DNA of 8,631 nucleotides from Actinomycetes bacterium (GCA_021821705.1 JAKACE010000053.1:1-8631), one strand, 5' to 3'. Counted from the first letter of the stretch, positions 1 through 7,826 are shown. The notes: generated by a model from the sequence alone, not told the origin. Numbers and translations are program-made.

Positions 1-1
1 C

Positions 2-673
2 GCCAGCCGCGGCTTCAGCGCTGCCAACATCGCATCGATGCTCATGTCGTTCGGCATGTTCGGTTCGATCTTCCTTCTGGCGCAGTTCCTCCAGATCGTC
101 CAGCACTACTCGCCCCTGGCCGCGGGAGTACGCACGCTGCCCTGGACCGCCATGCCGATGCTCGTGGCCCCGGTCGCCGGCGCGATGACCCAGCGCACCG
201 GGGGGCGCCCTGTGCTCGTCACCGGCCTCGCACTGCAGGCCGCCGGCCTGGCATGGTTGGCGGCCGTCGTCTCGCCGAGGGTCGCCTACCTCACCATGGT
301 CCCCGCCTTCGTCCTGAACGGCGTGGGCATGGCGCTGTTCTTCGCCCCGATGGCCAGTACCGTCCTTGGTGCGGTTGGCCGCGAGCACGAAGGGGTGGCA
401 TCGGGCGTCAACAACGCCATCCGTGAGCTGGGCGGAGTGCTCGGGGTGGCGGTGCTGGCCTCCGTGTTCGCCGGCGCCGGGAGCTACGCCAGCGGTCTGG
501 CGTTCGTCGATGGGCTTGCTCCCGCCGTGTACGTCGGAGCGGGCGTCGTGGCGGTGGCGGCCGTGGTAGCGGCGCTCATACCGGGCCGCAGGTCGAGCCG
601 CACGCTGGGTGCGAGCCCGGACGGCGGGGGTGTCCCGGCCGAAGCGGCGGGCCCGGCGGTGGCCGTGCTCTGA
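2..673 (+). CDS. DHA2-family MFS multidrug exporter, C-terminal part (5' end outside window)
   Basis: The reading frame is open from base 2 and ends at TGA 671-673, so about 223 residues are visible and the N-terminus is missing. About six hydrophobic segments can be read. They begin near MLMSFGMFGSIFLLAQFLQ, continue through stretches around PMLVAPVAGAM, VLVTGLALQAAGLAWLAA and FVLNGVGMALFFAPM, and end near VGAGVVAVAAVVAALIPG. This fits transmembrane helices 9-14 of the 14-helix EmrB/QacA (DHA2) drug:H+ antiporters. The segments SPLAAGVRTLPW and GVASGVNNAIRELGGVLGVAV are typical of that family. The protein would sit in the cytoplasmic membrane and export small, often lipophilic compounds by proton antiport. 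The substrate cannot be told from this half. The tail after the last helix is a short Gly/Ala/Pro-rich cytoplasmic end. Two inverted repeats follow it, so it is probably transcribed apart from the molybdoenzyme genes. Confidence 0.88.
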   Translation, partial: ASRGFSAANIASMLMSFGMFGSIFLLAQFLQIVQHYSPLAAGVRTLPWTAMPMLVAPVAGAMTQRTGGRPVLVTGLALQAAGLAWLAAVVSPRVAYLTMVPAFVLNGVGMALFFAPMASTVLGAVGREHEGVASGVNNAIRELGGVLGVAVLASVFAGAGSYASGLAFVDGLAPAVYVGAGVVAVAAVVAALIPGRRSSRTLGASPDGGGVPAEAAGPAVAVL

Positions 674-682
674 CAGGCGCCG

Positions 683-748
683 GCCAGGTGGGCCCTGCGC
701 CCTTGGGCAACGAGCGCCGGTGCGCAGGCGGCGAGGGCCCGACCTGGC
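683..748 (+). terminator. Long imperfect inverted repeat downstream of the MFS gene, possible terminator
   Basis: Bases 683-696 (GCCAGGTGGGCCCT) pair with 734-748 (AGGGCCCGACCTGGC), leaving one bulged base at 741. The 37-nt loop can extend the stem by GCGC 697-700 with GCGC 722-725. The repeat begins 10 nt after the MFS stop codon, the expected place for a transcription end. There is no T-run after it, which is common in high-GC actinobacteria but makes the terminator call uncertain. It could instead be a leader structure or a protein-binding site. Confidence 0.45.
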
Positions 749-786
749 AGGCCGCCGGGCAAGGGCGGGCAGAGCAAAGCTCTATG

Positions 787-812
787 GCGGCCCTGCATTG
801 GCGCAGGGCCGC
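787..812 (+). promoter_or_regulatory. Perfect 10-bp inverted repeat just upstream of the molybdoenzyme operon
   Basis: GCGGCCCTGC (787-796) and GCAGGGCCGC (803-812) are exact reverse complements around the 6-nt spacer ATTGGC. The dyad ends 2 nt before a possible -10 hexamer (TAGCAT, 815-820). With a 17-nt spacer it would cover the -35 position (about 792-797). It may therefore be an operator for a repressor of the operon. As RNA it would make a very stable hairpin and could be a second terminator for the MFS gene. The sequence shows the dyad; the role is inferred. Confidence 0.5.
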
Positions 813-814
813 TG

Positions 815-820
815 TAGCAT
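815..820 (+). promoter_or_regulatory. Possible -10 element of the molybdoenzyme operon (leaderless start)
   Basis: TAGCAT matches the actinobacterial TAnnnT pattern and lies 8 nt before the GTG start at 829. That puts the transcription start at or beside the start codon. No -35 consensus is visible at the expected distance. The region has no Shine-Dalgarno sequence, which agrees with leaderless translation. Confidence 0.35.
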
Positions 821-828
821 CACCGGCC

Positions 829-1056
829 GTGGACGCCACAACCTGGATCGAACAGTTCGCCAGGGTGCTCGGCACCGAGGCTCCGTCGGAAGATGACAAG
901 TCCACGCTGCTGTCGCTGGCCTCGGTGGCCGCCAATGCCTCCGAGAGGCTCGCTGCGCCCATCTGCTGCTGGCTGGTGGCCAGGGCCGGCGTCGATCCCG
1001 GGGATGCGCTGGCGGCCGCCCGCGACCTGGCAGCGCGTGTTCCCGGGACGTCATGA
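829..1056 (+). CDS. Small DUF6457-like protein, putative molybdoenzyme accessory
   Basis: With GTG 829 as start the product has 75 residues, beginning MDATTWIEQFARVLG and ending near ARDLAARVPGTS. The pattern is an early Trp, a run LLSLASVAANASER, then AAP and a small-residue helix ending in ARDLA. It resembles the small helical DUF6457 family, which I recall beside or fused to molybdenum-cofactor genes in actinobacteria. That assignment is from memory of the family pattern. There is no signal peptide or membrane segment, so it should be cytoplasmic. An upstream in-frame GTG at 688 would add 47 residues of Arg/Gly/Pro-rich sequence that overlaps both inverted repeats, so 829 is preferred. No Shine-Dalgarno precedes 829. 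The stop lies 9 nt before the oxidoreductase ATG, so the two are very likely cotranscribed and translationally coupled. Its biochemical function is unknown; a role in cofactor insertion or FdhF assembly is inferred from position only. Confidence 0.65.
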   Translation: MDATTWIEQFARVLGTEAPSEDDKSTLLSLASVAANASERLAAPICCWLVARAGVDPGDALAAARDLAARVPGTS

Positions 1057-1058
1057 GG
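1055..1058 (+). promoter_or_regulatory. Ribosome binding site of the fdhF-like gene
   Basis: GAGG lies 7 nt before ATG 1066 and overlaps the TGA stop of the preceding small gene. This fixes the start of the oxidoreductase and suggests coupled translation. Confidence 0.6.
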
Positions 1059-1065
1059 TAACGCC

Positions 1066-3372
1066 ATGTCCAAACGCCGCCGTGAGAAGCTGGTCGACCC
1101 TGCGCACTGGGCGTCGCTGAGGCCCTTCGGACTGGGGGAGGAAAAGCCGAACAACTACCGTTCCATCCTCGACGCCTTCAGCGACAACCGTGACAACCTT
1201 GCCTACGCCTGGCGGATCCTCAACCACGGGGTCTGTGACGGCTGCGCTCTCGGTACGACCGGCATGCGCGACTGGACCCTGGACCAGGTGCACCTCTGCA
1301 ACGTGAGGCTCCGCCTGCTGCGCCTCAACACGGCGCCGGCGATGGATGCGGCATTGCTGAGCGATGTTCCATCCCTCGAGGGACGGCCGGCGCGCTCCCT
1401 GCACGAACTGGGCCGCCTGCCCTTCCCGATGGTCCGCCGCCGAGGGGACAAGGGGTTCAGCCGCACCAGCTGGGACGAAGCCCTCGAACTGGTGGCCCAG
1501 CGGGTGGCTGCTTCGCCGCCCGAGCGCCTCGCCTTCTACATGACGAGCCGCGGGCAGCCCAACGAAAACTACTACGTCGCCCAGAAGGCGGTCCGGGCGC
1601 TGGGGACCAACTCCATAGACAGCGCCGCCAGGCTCTGCCATGCCCCGAGCACGTTGGCACTCAAGGGCGCGCTCGGGGTGGCAGCGACGACCTGCTCGTA
1701 CTCCGACCTGATCGGTACCGATCTCGTCGTCTTCATCGGCTCCAACGTCGCGCAGAACCAGCCCGTGATGATGAAGTACCTCTACCACGCACGCAAGGCC
1801 GGTACTCGCGTCGCAGTGGTCAACACCTACCGCGAGCCGGCCATGGAGCGTTACTGGGTGCCCTCGAACCTCGAGAGCGCCGTGTTCGGCACCGTGGTCA
1901 CGGACCGTTTCTTCGAGGTGACCGTAGGAGGCGACATCGCCTTCCTGAACGGCGTGTTGAAGCACATGGCGGAGCGGGGATGGGTCGACCGGGCTTTCGT
2001 CGACTCCCGCACCACAGGTTTCCCCGAGCTCGAGCGCCACCTCGCCTCGCAGACCTGGGAGCGCCTCGAGGCGGCTTCGGGTAGCAACCGCACCGAGATG
2101 CTCGACCTGGCCCGGATGCTGTCGGAGGCGCGTACTGCGGTCCTGGTCTGGAGCATGGGCGTGACCCAGACCAGCACCGGCGAGGACGCCGTGCGGGCAA
2201 TTGTCAACCTGGGCCTGTCGCGCGGCTTCGTGGGGAGGCCCCATTGCGGTCTGATGCCGGTACGAGGTCACTCGGGGGTCCAGGGCGGAGCGGAAATGGG
2301 TGCCTACGCCACCGCTTTCCCCGGTGGCGCGGCTATCGACGCGCCAAACGCGGCGCGCCTGAGCGAGCTCTGGGGTTTCGCCGTCCCGTCGTCGCCGGGC
2401 ATGACGGCCCCCGAAATGGTGGAGGCGGCCCACGACGGCCGGCTGGACGTCCTTTTTTGCTCCGGTGGCAATTTCACCGAGGTGCTGCCGGATCCGCAGT
2501 TCGTGCGGGAGGCATTGTCGAGCGTCCCGGTGCGGGTACACCTCGACATCGTGCCGTCGGCGCAGATGCTTGTGCCTCCCGGGGACGTTGTCGTGCTCCT
2601 ACCGGCCCAGACGCGCTATGAAATGCGCGGCGGCGTGACTGAGACGTCCACCGAACGCAGGGTCATATTCAACCCGGAGATCCCCGGGCCTCGCATAGCG
2701 CAGGCCCGGGCCGAGTGGGAGGTCTTCAGCGAGCTGGTCTCGCGTGCCCGGCCCGAGATGGGCCCCTTCGTCAGCTTCGACGGGACGGCGGCCATCCGTG
2801 AGGAGATCGCGAGGGTGGTCCCCAACTACGGGCTCATGGCGACCCTGCGGGAGGAGGGCGACCAGTTCCAGTACGGAGGTTCCCTGCTGTGCGCCGGCTG
2901 GGAGTTCCCCACGCCCGACGGCAAGGCACGTTTCAGCCCGGTGAGCGTCCCCGACACCGAGCGAGAGGACGGTACGTTCCTGGTCGCGGCCAGGCGGGGC
3001 AAGCAGTTCAACAGCATGGTCCAAGGTGAGCTGGACGCTCACACGGGGGCCAGGCGTTCGTCGGTGCTGATCAACGCCAGGGATGCGGAGGCCATCGGTG
3101 CCGGCCAGGGCGCCCAGCTCGTCCTCAGCAACGCCAACGGCTCCCTGGTCGGCCAGGCCATGTTCGCACCGGTGGCCCGGGGTACTGTCCAGGTGCACTG
3201 GCCAGAGGGCAACGTACTGCTCGACTCCCACCGCCGCTCGGCCGCTTCGGGCATACCCGACTACACCGCTGCGGTGAGGATCAGGCTAGACGGGGCGGCC
3301 GGAGCAGAAGACGCTGCGGGCTCGGGCCCGGGCGCCGCCGGCCGGCCGGAGCCGACCGGCAGCCACCTGTGA
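1066..3372 (+). CDS. FdhF-like molybdopterin oxidoreductase (putative formate dehydrogenase alpha chain)
   Basis: The 768-residue product belongs to the DMSO-reductase superfamily of bis-MGD enzymes. Near the N-terminus it has C57-x2-C60 and C78 (VCDGCALG, then HLC), the iron-sulfur cluster region. The segment RLCHAPST puts Cys191-His192 at the place of Sec140-His141 in E. coli FdhH. PVRGHSGVQGG puts Arg400 at the place of FdhH Arg333. Cys, His and Arg together are the formate dehydrogenase signature, so formate oxidation or CO2 reduction is the best guess. The C-terminal part (about 636-750, with RRGKQFNSM) is the molydopterin dinucleotide-binding domain of the FdhF/YdeP group. The last ~20 residues are a Gly/Ala/Pro-rich tail. 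There is no twin-arginine or Sec signal, so the enzyme should be cytoplasmic. The third cysteine of the usual CxxCxxxC motif is Thr64. The gene sits between a small DUF6457-like gene and fdhD, which it overlaps by 4 nt. No electron-transfer subunit is adjacent. The substrate is not proven; other FdhF/YdeP relatives have unknown or acid-resistance-linked roles. Confidence 0.85.
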   Translation: MSKRRREKLVDPAHWASLRPFGLGEEKPNNYRSILDAFSDNRDNLAYAWRILNHGVCDGCALGTTGMRDWTLDQVHLCNVRLRLLRLNTAPAMDAALLSDVPSLEGRPARSLHELGRLPFPMVRRRGDKGFSRTSWDEALELVAQRVAASPPERLAFYMTSRGQPNENYYVAQKAVRALGTNSIDSAARLCHAPSTLALKGALGVAATTCSYSDLIGTDLVVFIGSNVAQNQPVMMKYLYHARKAGTRVAVVNTYREPAMERYWVPSNLESAVFGTVVTDRFFEVTVGGDIAFLNGVLKHMAERGWVDRAFVDSRTTGFPELERHLASQTWERLEAASGSNRTEMLDLARMLSEARTAVLVWSMGVTQTSTGEDAVRAIVNLGLSRGFVGRPHCGLMPVRGHSGVQGGAEMGAYATAFPGGAAIDAPNAARLSELWGFAVPSSPGMTAPEMVEAAHDGRLDVLFCSGGNFTEVLPDPQFVREALSSVPVRVHLDIVPSAQMLVPPGDVVVLLPAQTRYEMRGGVTETSTERRVIFNPEIPGPRIAQARAEWEVFSELVSRARPEMGPFVSFDGTAAIREEIARVVPNYGLMATLREEGDQFQYGGSLLCAGWEFPTPDGKARFSPVSVPDTEREDGTFLVAARRGKQFNSMVQGELDAHTGARRSSVLINARDAEAIGAGQGAQLVLSNANGSLVGQAMFAPVARGTVQVHWPEGNVLLDSHRRSAASGIPDYTAAVRIRLDGAAGAEDAAGSGPGAAGRPEPTGSHL

Positions 3373-4220
3373 GCACACCAGCGCGGCCGGGGCCCACCAC
3401 GCGTGCCCCGGCGTGGGAGGTGCTGGAGACAACGGCGCACCGTGGAGAGGACACGGTGGCGACCGAGGAGCCGATGGAGATCAGGCTGGTGTGCGCCGAC
3501 AGGCGGATCCCGGTGGTGGTGACGATGAGGACACCGGGAGCGGATTTCGAGCTGGCCACGGGCTTCTTGTTCAGTGAGGGGGTCATACGCTCGCCCGAGC
3601 AGCTGCGCGCCGTGACCTACTGCGTCGACCCAGCCGTGGGCCAGGAGCAGCGCTACAACATCGTCAACGTCGAGGTGCGGGGTGCCTCGGTAAACGACAT
3701 CACTCCCCTGGAGAGGCACTTCTCCATGACCAGTGCATGCGGTGTCTGTGGCAAGGCGACACTGGAGGGCCTCCAGCGCAGGGGCCTGGCGCGGCCGGCC
3801 GCCGGGCCCATGCTGGCGCCTGAAGTTCTCAGGTGCCTCCCGGCCAAGCTGCGCGACGCCCAGCGCCTCTTCGAGGCCACCGGAGGCCTGCATGCAGCGG
3901 GACTTTTCACAGCGTCGGGCGAGCTACTTGCCCTCCGGGAGGACGTGGGCAGGCACAACGCCATGGACAAGGTCGTCGGCTGGGCGCTCATGCACGGGCG
4001 CCTGCCCCTGCACGGGCAGATCCTGGTGGTGAGCGGCCGGGCCAGCTTCGAACTGGTGCAGAAGGCTCTTGCCGCCGGTGCCGGCGCCCTGTGCGCTGTT
4101 TCCGCCCCGAGCAGCCTGGCTGTCGACCTGGCCGGCGAGTTCGGCATGACGCTCATCGGCTTCCTCCGGCCCGGCCGGTTCAAGATCTATACCGGCGCCG
4201 AGCGCGTCGCCCTGCCCTGA
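3369..4220 (+). CDS. fdhD: Formate dehydrogenase accessory sulfurtransferase FdhD
   Basis: FdhD takes sulfur from a cysteine desulfurase and passes it to the bis-MGD cofactor, which activates formate dehydrogenases. The 283-residue product has the family marks in order. SACGVCGK holds Cys124 and Cys127, matching the reactive CxxC loop of E. coli FdhD (Cys121/Cys124). TGGLHAAGLF, EDVGRHNAMDKVVG, SGRASFELVQKA, APSSLAVDLA and RFKIYTG follow. Length is close to the usual 260-280, with an N-terminal extension of roughly 15-20 weakly conserved residues. The GTG start overlaps the fdhF-like stop in a GTGA junction. No Shine-Dalgarno is present, so translation probably depends on reinitiation from the upstream gene. 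This fixes the partner: the sulfur acceptor is almost certainly the oxidoreductase next door. A weak hairpin 11 nt after the stop may end the operon. The start could lie slightly downstream (in-frame GTG 3420), but the overlap favours 3369. Confidence 0.95.
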   Translation: MSTPARPGPTTRAPAWEVLETTAHRGEDTVATEEPMEIRLVCADRRIPVVVTMRTPGADFELATGFLFSEGVIRSPEQLRAVTYCVDPAVGQEQRYNIVNVEVRGASVNDITPLERHFSMTSACGVCGKATLEGLQRRGLARPAAGPMLAPEVLRCLPAKLRDAQRLFEATGGLHAAGLFTASGELLALREDVGRHNAMDKVVGWALMHGRLPLHGQILVVSGRASFELVQKALAAGAGALCAVSAPSSLAVDLAGEFGMTLIGFLRPGRFKIYTGAERVALP

Positions 4221-4230
4221 GCTCGGAGCC

Positions 4231-4269
4231 GGCGGGGCGCGAGCCGTCCGGCCATCGAGAGCCCCCGCC
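4231..4269 (+). terminator. Weak inverted repeat after fdhD, possible operon end
   Basis: GGCGGGG (4231-4237) is the reverse complement of CCCCGCC (4263-4269), with a 25-nt loop and no T-run. It is in the right place to end the molybdoenzyme operon. In DNA this GC-rich, a 7-bp match with a long loop can arise by chance. The rest of the 129-nt gap to guaA holds a 9-nt direct repeat, GCGCCGGGA at 4292-4300 and 4310-4318, with no evident function. Confidence 0.25.
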
Positions 4270-4337
4270 ACGCCCAAAGGACCACCAAGTAGCGCCGGGA
4301 TAAGGCCGGGCGCCGGGAGACGGTAGCGGCCCGACGC

Positions 4338-4343
4338 TAAGCT
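4338..4343 (+). promoter_or_regulatory. Possible -10 element of guaA (leaderless start)
   Basis: TAAGCT fits the TAnnnT -10 pattern and ends 6 nt before the ATG at 4350, so transcription would begin at or beside the start codon. No Shine-Dalgarno lies in the preceding 20 nt and no -35 consensus is visible. The pattern matches known leaderless transcripts of actinobacteria; the promoter itself is inferred. Confidence 0.4.
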
Positions 4344-4349
4344 GCATGG

Positions 4350-5924
<1,575 letters not shown>

Positions 5925-5986
5925 GCGGGCTGGGCCATGCGGCGCCCCGCCAGGGTGCGGCGGTCCCGCAGTAGGTTGGGCCGGGC

Positions 5987-6008
5987 GGCCGGCAACCGCC
6001 GGCCTTCT
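5987..6008 (+). terminator. Compact hairpin terminator after guaA
   Basis: GGCCGGC (5987-5993) and GCCGGCC (5998-6004) form a perfect 7-bp GC stem around an AACC loop, followed by TTCT. This resembles a short intrinsic terminator with a minimal T-tract, 62 nt after the guaA stop. It lies only 21 nt before the start of the next gene. It could also sit in that gene's 5' leader if the promoter is further upstream. Confidence 0.5.
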
Positions 6009-6020
6009 AACCCGGCAAGC

Positions 6021-6025
6021 GGAGG
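6021..6025 (+). promoter_or_regulatory. Ribosome binding site deciding the aldo/keto reductase start
   Basis: GGAGG lies 4 nt before ATG 6030 and is a strong Shine-Dalgarno match. It rules out the in-frame ATG at 5937, whose extra 31 residues are Arg/Gly-rich, lack family similarity and would run through the terminator hairpin. Confidence 0.8.
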
Positions 6026-6029
6026 CACC

Positions 6030-6899
6030 ATGGCTACAAATCTCCCGGCAGGACTGGCAGGACGTTCGGGCACCTTTTCGATCGGCGGGGACCTGAGCGT
6101 CAACCGTCTCGGTTTCGGCGCCATGCAGATCACCGGCCCGGGGGTCTGGGGTGACCCGGCTGACCCGGACGAGGCCGTGAGGGTGCTGCGCAGAGCCGTC
6201 GAGCTCGGTGTCAACTTCATCGATACCGCTGACTCGTACGGGCCGGTTGTCTCCGAGACGCTGATAAGGAAGGCGCTCCACCCGTACCCCGCAGGTCTTG
6301 TAATAGCGACCAAGGCCGGACTGACCCGTCAAGGCCCGGACCGGTGGCTGCCGGTCGGGCGGCCCGAGTACCTGCGCCAGCAGTGCGAGATGAGCCTCCG
6401 GCACCTGGGCCTGGAGCGCCTCGACCTGTTCCAGCTACACCGCATCGACCCCAAGGTGACCCTCGAGGACCAGCTGGGCGAGCTGGTGAGCCTGCAGAAG
6501 GAGGGGAAGATCCGCCACATCGGGCTGAGCGAGGTTGCGGTGAGCGAGGTGGAACAGGCCAGGCGCCTGGCCCCCGTGAGCACCGTCCAAAACCTGTACA
6601 ACCTTGTCAACCGCAAGTCCGAGGACGTCCTCGAGTACTGCGAGGCCAACGGTATCGGCTTCATCCCCTGGTTCCCGCTGGCCACGGGGGAGCTGGCCCG
6701 GCCCGGCAGCCAGCTGTCCCGCATGGCCTCGGCCAGGCAGGCATCGCCTGCGCAACTGGCACTGGCCTGGTTGCTGCACCGCTCGCCTGTCATGTTGCCA
6801 ATCCCCGGCACGTCCAAGGTGGCGCACCTCGAGGACAACATGGCGGCAGCCCTGCTTCAACTGTCCGAGGACGAGGCGGCCGACCTCCAGCGCGTCTGA
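6030..6899 (+). CDS. Aldo/keto reductase, YdbC/PdxI-like
   Basis: The 289-residue product is an NADPH-dependent aldo/keto reductase with a TIM-barrel fold and should be cytoplasmic. The N-terminal segment [19 protein letters not shown] closely resembles E. coli YdbC (PdxI, a pyridoxal reductase). So do [29 protein letters not shown] and the C-terminal [27 protein letters not shown]. The catalytic tetrad is complete: Asp65, Tyr70, Lys95 and His137 (LFQLHRID). As I recall E. coli YdbC, its corresponding segment lacks the usual His, so this protein looks more canonical. The cofactor-binding [11 protein letters not shown] loop is intact. The substrate is unknown; aldehyde or ketone reduction is safe, pyridoxal reduction only possible. 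The stop codon is followed after one base by the GTG start of a TauE/SafE permease, so the two are cotranscribed. Whether they share a pathway is not evident. Confidence 0.92.
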   Translation: MATNLPAGLAGRSGTFSIGGDLSVNRLGFGAMQITGPGVWGDPADPDEAVRVLRRAVELGVNFIDTADSYGPVVSETLIRKALHPYPAGLVIATKAGLTRQGPDRWLPVGRPEYLRQQCEMSLRHLGLERLDLFQLHRIDPKVTLEDQLGELVSLQKEGKIRHIGLSEVAVSEVEQARRLAPVSTVQNLYNLVNRKSEDVLEYCEANGIGFIPWFPLATGELARPGSQLSRMASARQASPAQLALAWLLHRSPVMLPIPGTSKVAHLEDNMAAALLQLSEDEAADLQRV

Positions 6900-6900
6900 G

Positions 6901-7683
6901 GTGCACCTGCTGGCGGCAGCCGCCGCTGTGGGCGCCGGCCTGGCCGCCGGGACCATCAACACCGTCGTGGGGTCGGGGACGCTCATAACGTTCCCGACCT
7001 TTTTGGCCCTGGGCTACCCGCCCCTGGTTGCCAATGTGTCGAACACCATCGGGCTCGTGCCCGGCTCACTGAGCGGGGTGCATGCCTACCGCAAGGAGCT
7101 CGGCAGCCCCGAGCAGCACCAGCGCGCCGTCCATCTCGGCTGCTTCTCACTGCTCGGGGCCATCGCCGGGGCGGTGCTGCTGCTCGCCTTGCCGGGCACG
7201 GCCTTCAAGCGGGTGGTGCCGTTCCTCATACTGATGGCGTGCGCCCTGGTCCTGCTCCAGCCGAGGGTCAGCCGCTGGCTGCGCCGGCGCAGGTCGGAGA
7301 GCGTCGAGGCCGACGGTACCGGCCGCGCCGAACACCTCTCGCCCGTGCTCCTGGCGGTGGTCTTCGCCACTGGTGTCTACGGCGGTTACTTCGGTGCCGC
7401 CCAGGGAGTCATCCTCATCTCCTTCCTGGGTATCTTCATAAGCGACAACCTTCAGCGGCTCAACGCGTTGAAGAACGTCCTGGCGCTGCTGGCCAACCTC
7501 GTAGCCGGCGTTGTCTTCGCCTTCAGCGGGCACGTCTCGTGGTCCCTGGCCGCCGTCATGGCGGTGGGAGCGGTCGCCGGCGGGCAGCTGGGTGGCCTGG
7601 TCGGGCGCCGCCTGCCTCAACCTGTGCTGCGGGCGACCGTGGTGGTCGTAGGTACGGCCGTATCTCTCTACATGCTGGCCTGA
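6901..7683 (+). CDS. TauE/SafE family membrane permease (putative sulfite/organosulfur or anion exporter)
   Basis: Starting at GTG 6901 the product has 260 residues and about eight hydrophobic segments. It has the two-repeat layout of TauE/SafE proteins. The first repeat holds AGTINTVVGSGTLITFPTFL (about 16-35) and the following ANVSNTIGLVPGSLSG. The second holds GGYFGAAQGVILISFLG (about 161-177) with LQRLNALKNVLAL. A charged loop with RRRR (about 120-140) separates the halves and should be cytoplasmic. Characterised members move sulfite, sulfoacetate, taurine-derived products or other small anions; the substrate here cannot be told. The start lies one base after the TGA of the reductase gene, which implies translational coupling. 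The frame stays open further upstream, but that stretch overlaps the reductase gene and lacks family sequence, so 6901 is preferred. No Shine-Dalgarno is obvious. Two tiny GC hairpins follow the stop (GCGC-TGA-GCGC at 7687-7697; CCGC-AA-GCGG at 7711-7720), neither a convincing terminator. Confidence 0.92.
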   Translation: MHLLAAAAAVGAGLAAGTINTVVGSGTLITFPTFLALGYPPLVANVSNTIGLVPGSLSGVHAYRKELGSPEQHQRAVHLGCFSLLGAIAGAVLLLALPGTAFKRVVPFLILMACALVLLQPRVSRWLRRRRSESVEADGTGRAEHLSPVLLAVVFATGVYGGYFGAAQGVILISFLGIFISDNLQRLNALKNVLALLANLVAGVVFAFSGHVSWSLAAVMAVGAVAGGQLGGLVGRRLPQPVLRATVVVVGTAVSLYMLA

Positions 7684-7759
7684 GGCGCGCTGAGCGCACA
7701 CCCGTGGTCACCGCAAGCGGCCGGTCTTGTAGTAGCTCCTCCGGTGATGTACAACTGCT

Positions 7760-7802
7760 ACTTAACTGGTTCAGTAAGGTGCCAGTTCGGACTTAACCGG
7801 TT
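7760..7802 (+). repeat. 12-nt direct repeat pair in the cellulase promoter region
   Basis: ACTTAACTGGTT (7760-7771) and ACTTAACCGGTT (7791-7802) match at 11 of 12 positions. Their starts are 31 bp apart, close to three helical turns, so proteins bound to both would lie on the same face of the DNA. This suits two adjacent regulator sites. Confidence 0.6.
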
Positions 7803-7809
7803 TAAGTTC
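7789..7809 (+). promoter_or_regulatory. Palindromic operator candidate upstream of the GH6 gene
   Basis: ACTTAA (7791-7796) and TTAAGT (7802-7807) form a perfect dyad around CCGGT, with one more matching pair at 7789/7809. An 8-bp palindrome AACCGGTT (7795-7802) is nested inside. The site ends 3 nt before the possible -10 hexamer and covers the -35 position, so a repressor bound here would block transcription. A palindrome with a central CG resembles LacI-family operators, but the regulator is not in this window and the family is a guess. Confidence 0.5.
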
Positions 7810-7812
7810 CGA

Positions 7813-7818
7813 GATAAT
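7813..7818 (+). promoter_or_regulatory. Possible -10 element of the GH6 gene
   Basis: GATAAT differs from the TATAAT consensus at one base and lies 22 nt before the GTG start. This leaves room for a short leader with the Shine-Dalgarno. No good -35 is visible; the expected position is occupied by the palindrome. Confidence 0.45.
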
Positions 7819-7826
7819 GACTACCC

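Noticed and set aside
688..828. Upstream GTG 688 as start of the small DUF6457-like gene
   Set aside because: The added 47 residues are low-complexity and overlap both inverted repeats. The conserved-looking part begins right after GTG 829.
1066..1160. Twin-arginine export signal on the FdhF-like protein (arginines near the N-terminus)
   Set aside because: SKRRREKL is not followed by a hydrophobic segment or cleavage site, so the protein is taken as cytoplasmic.
1051..2541. Open frame of 496 codons on the minus strand
   Set aside because: It is entirely antisense to the FdhF-like gene, has no ribosome binding site or family motif, and has the low-complexity composition of a GC shadow frame.
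5937..6029. Upstream ATG 5937 as start of the aldo/keto reductase
   Set aside because: No ribosome binding site, Arg/Gly-rich extra sequence crossing a terminator-like hairpin, and a strong GGAGG directly before ATG 6030.
6604..6900. N-terminal extension of the TauE/SafE permease back to 6604
   Set aside because: That stretch lies in another frame of the well-supported reductase gene and its translation is Ser/Pro/Arg-rich with no membrane segment or family match.
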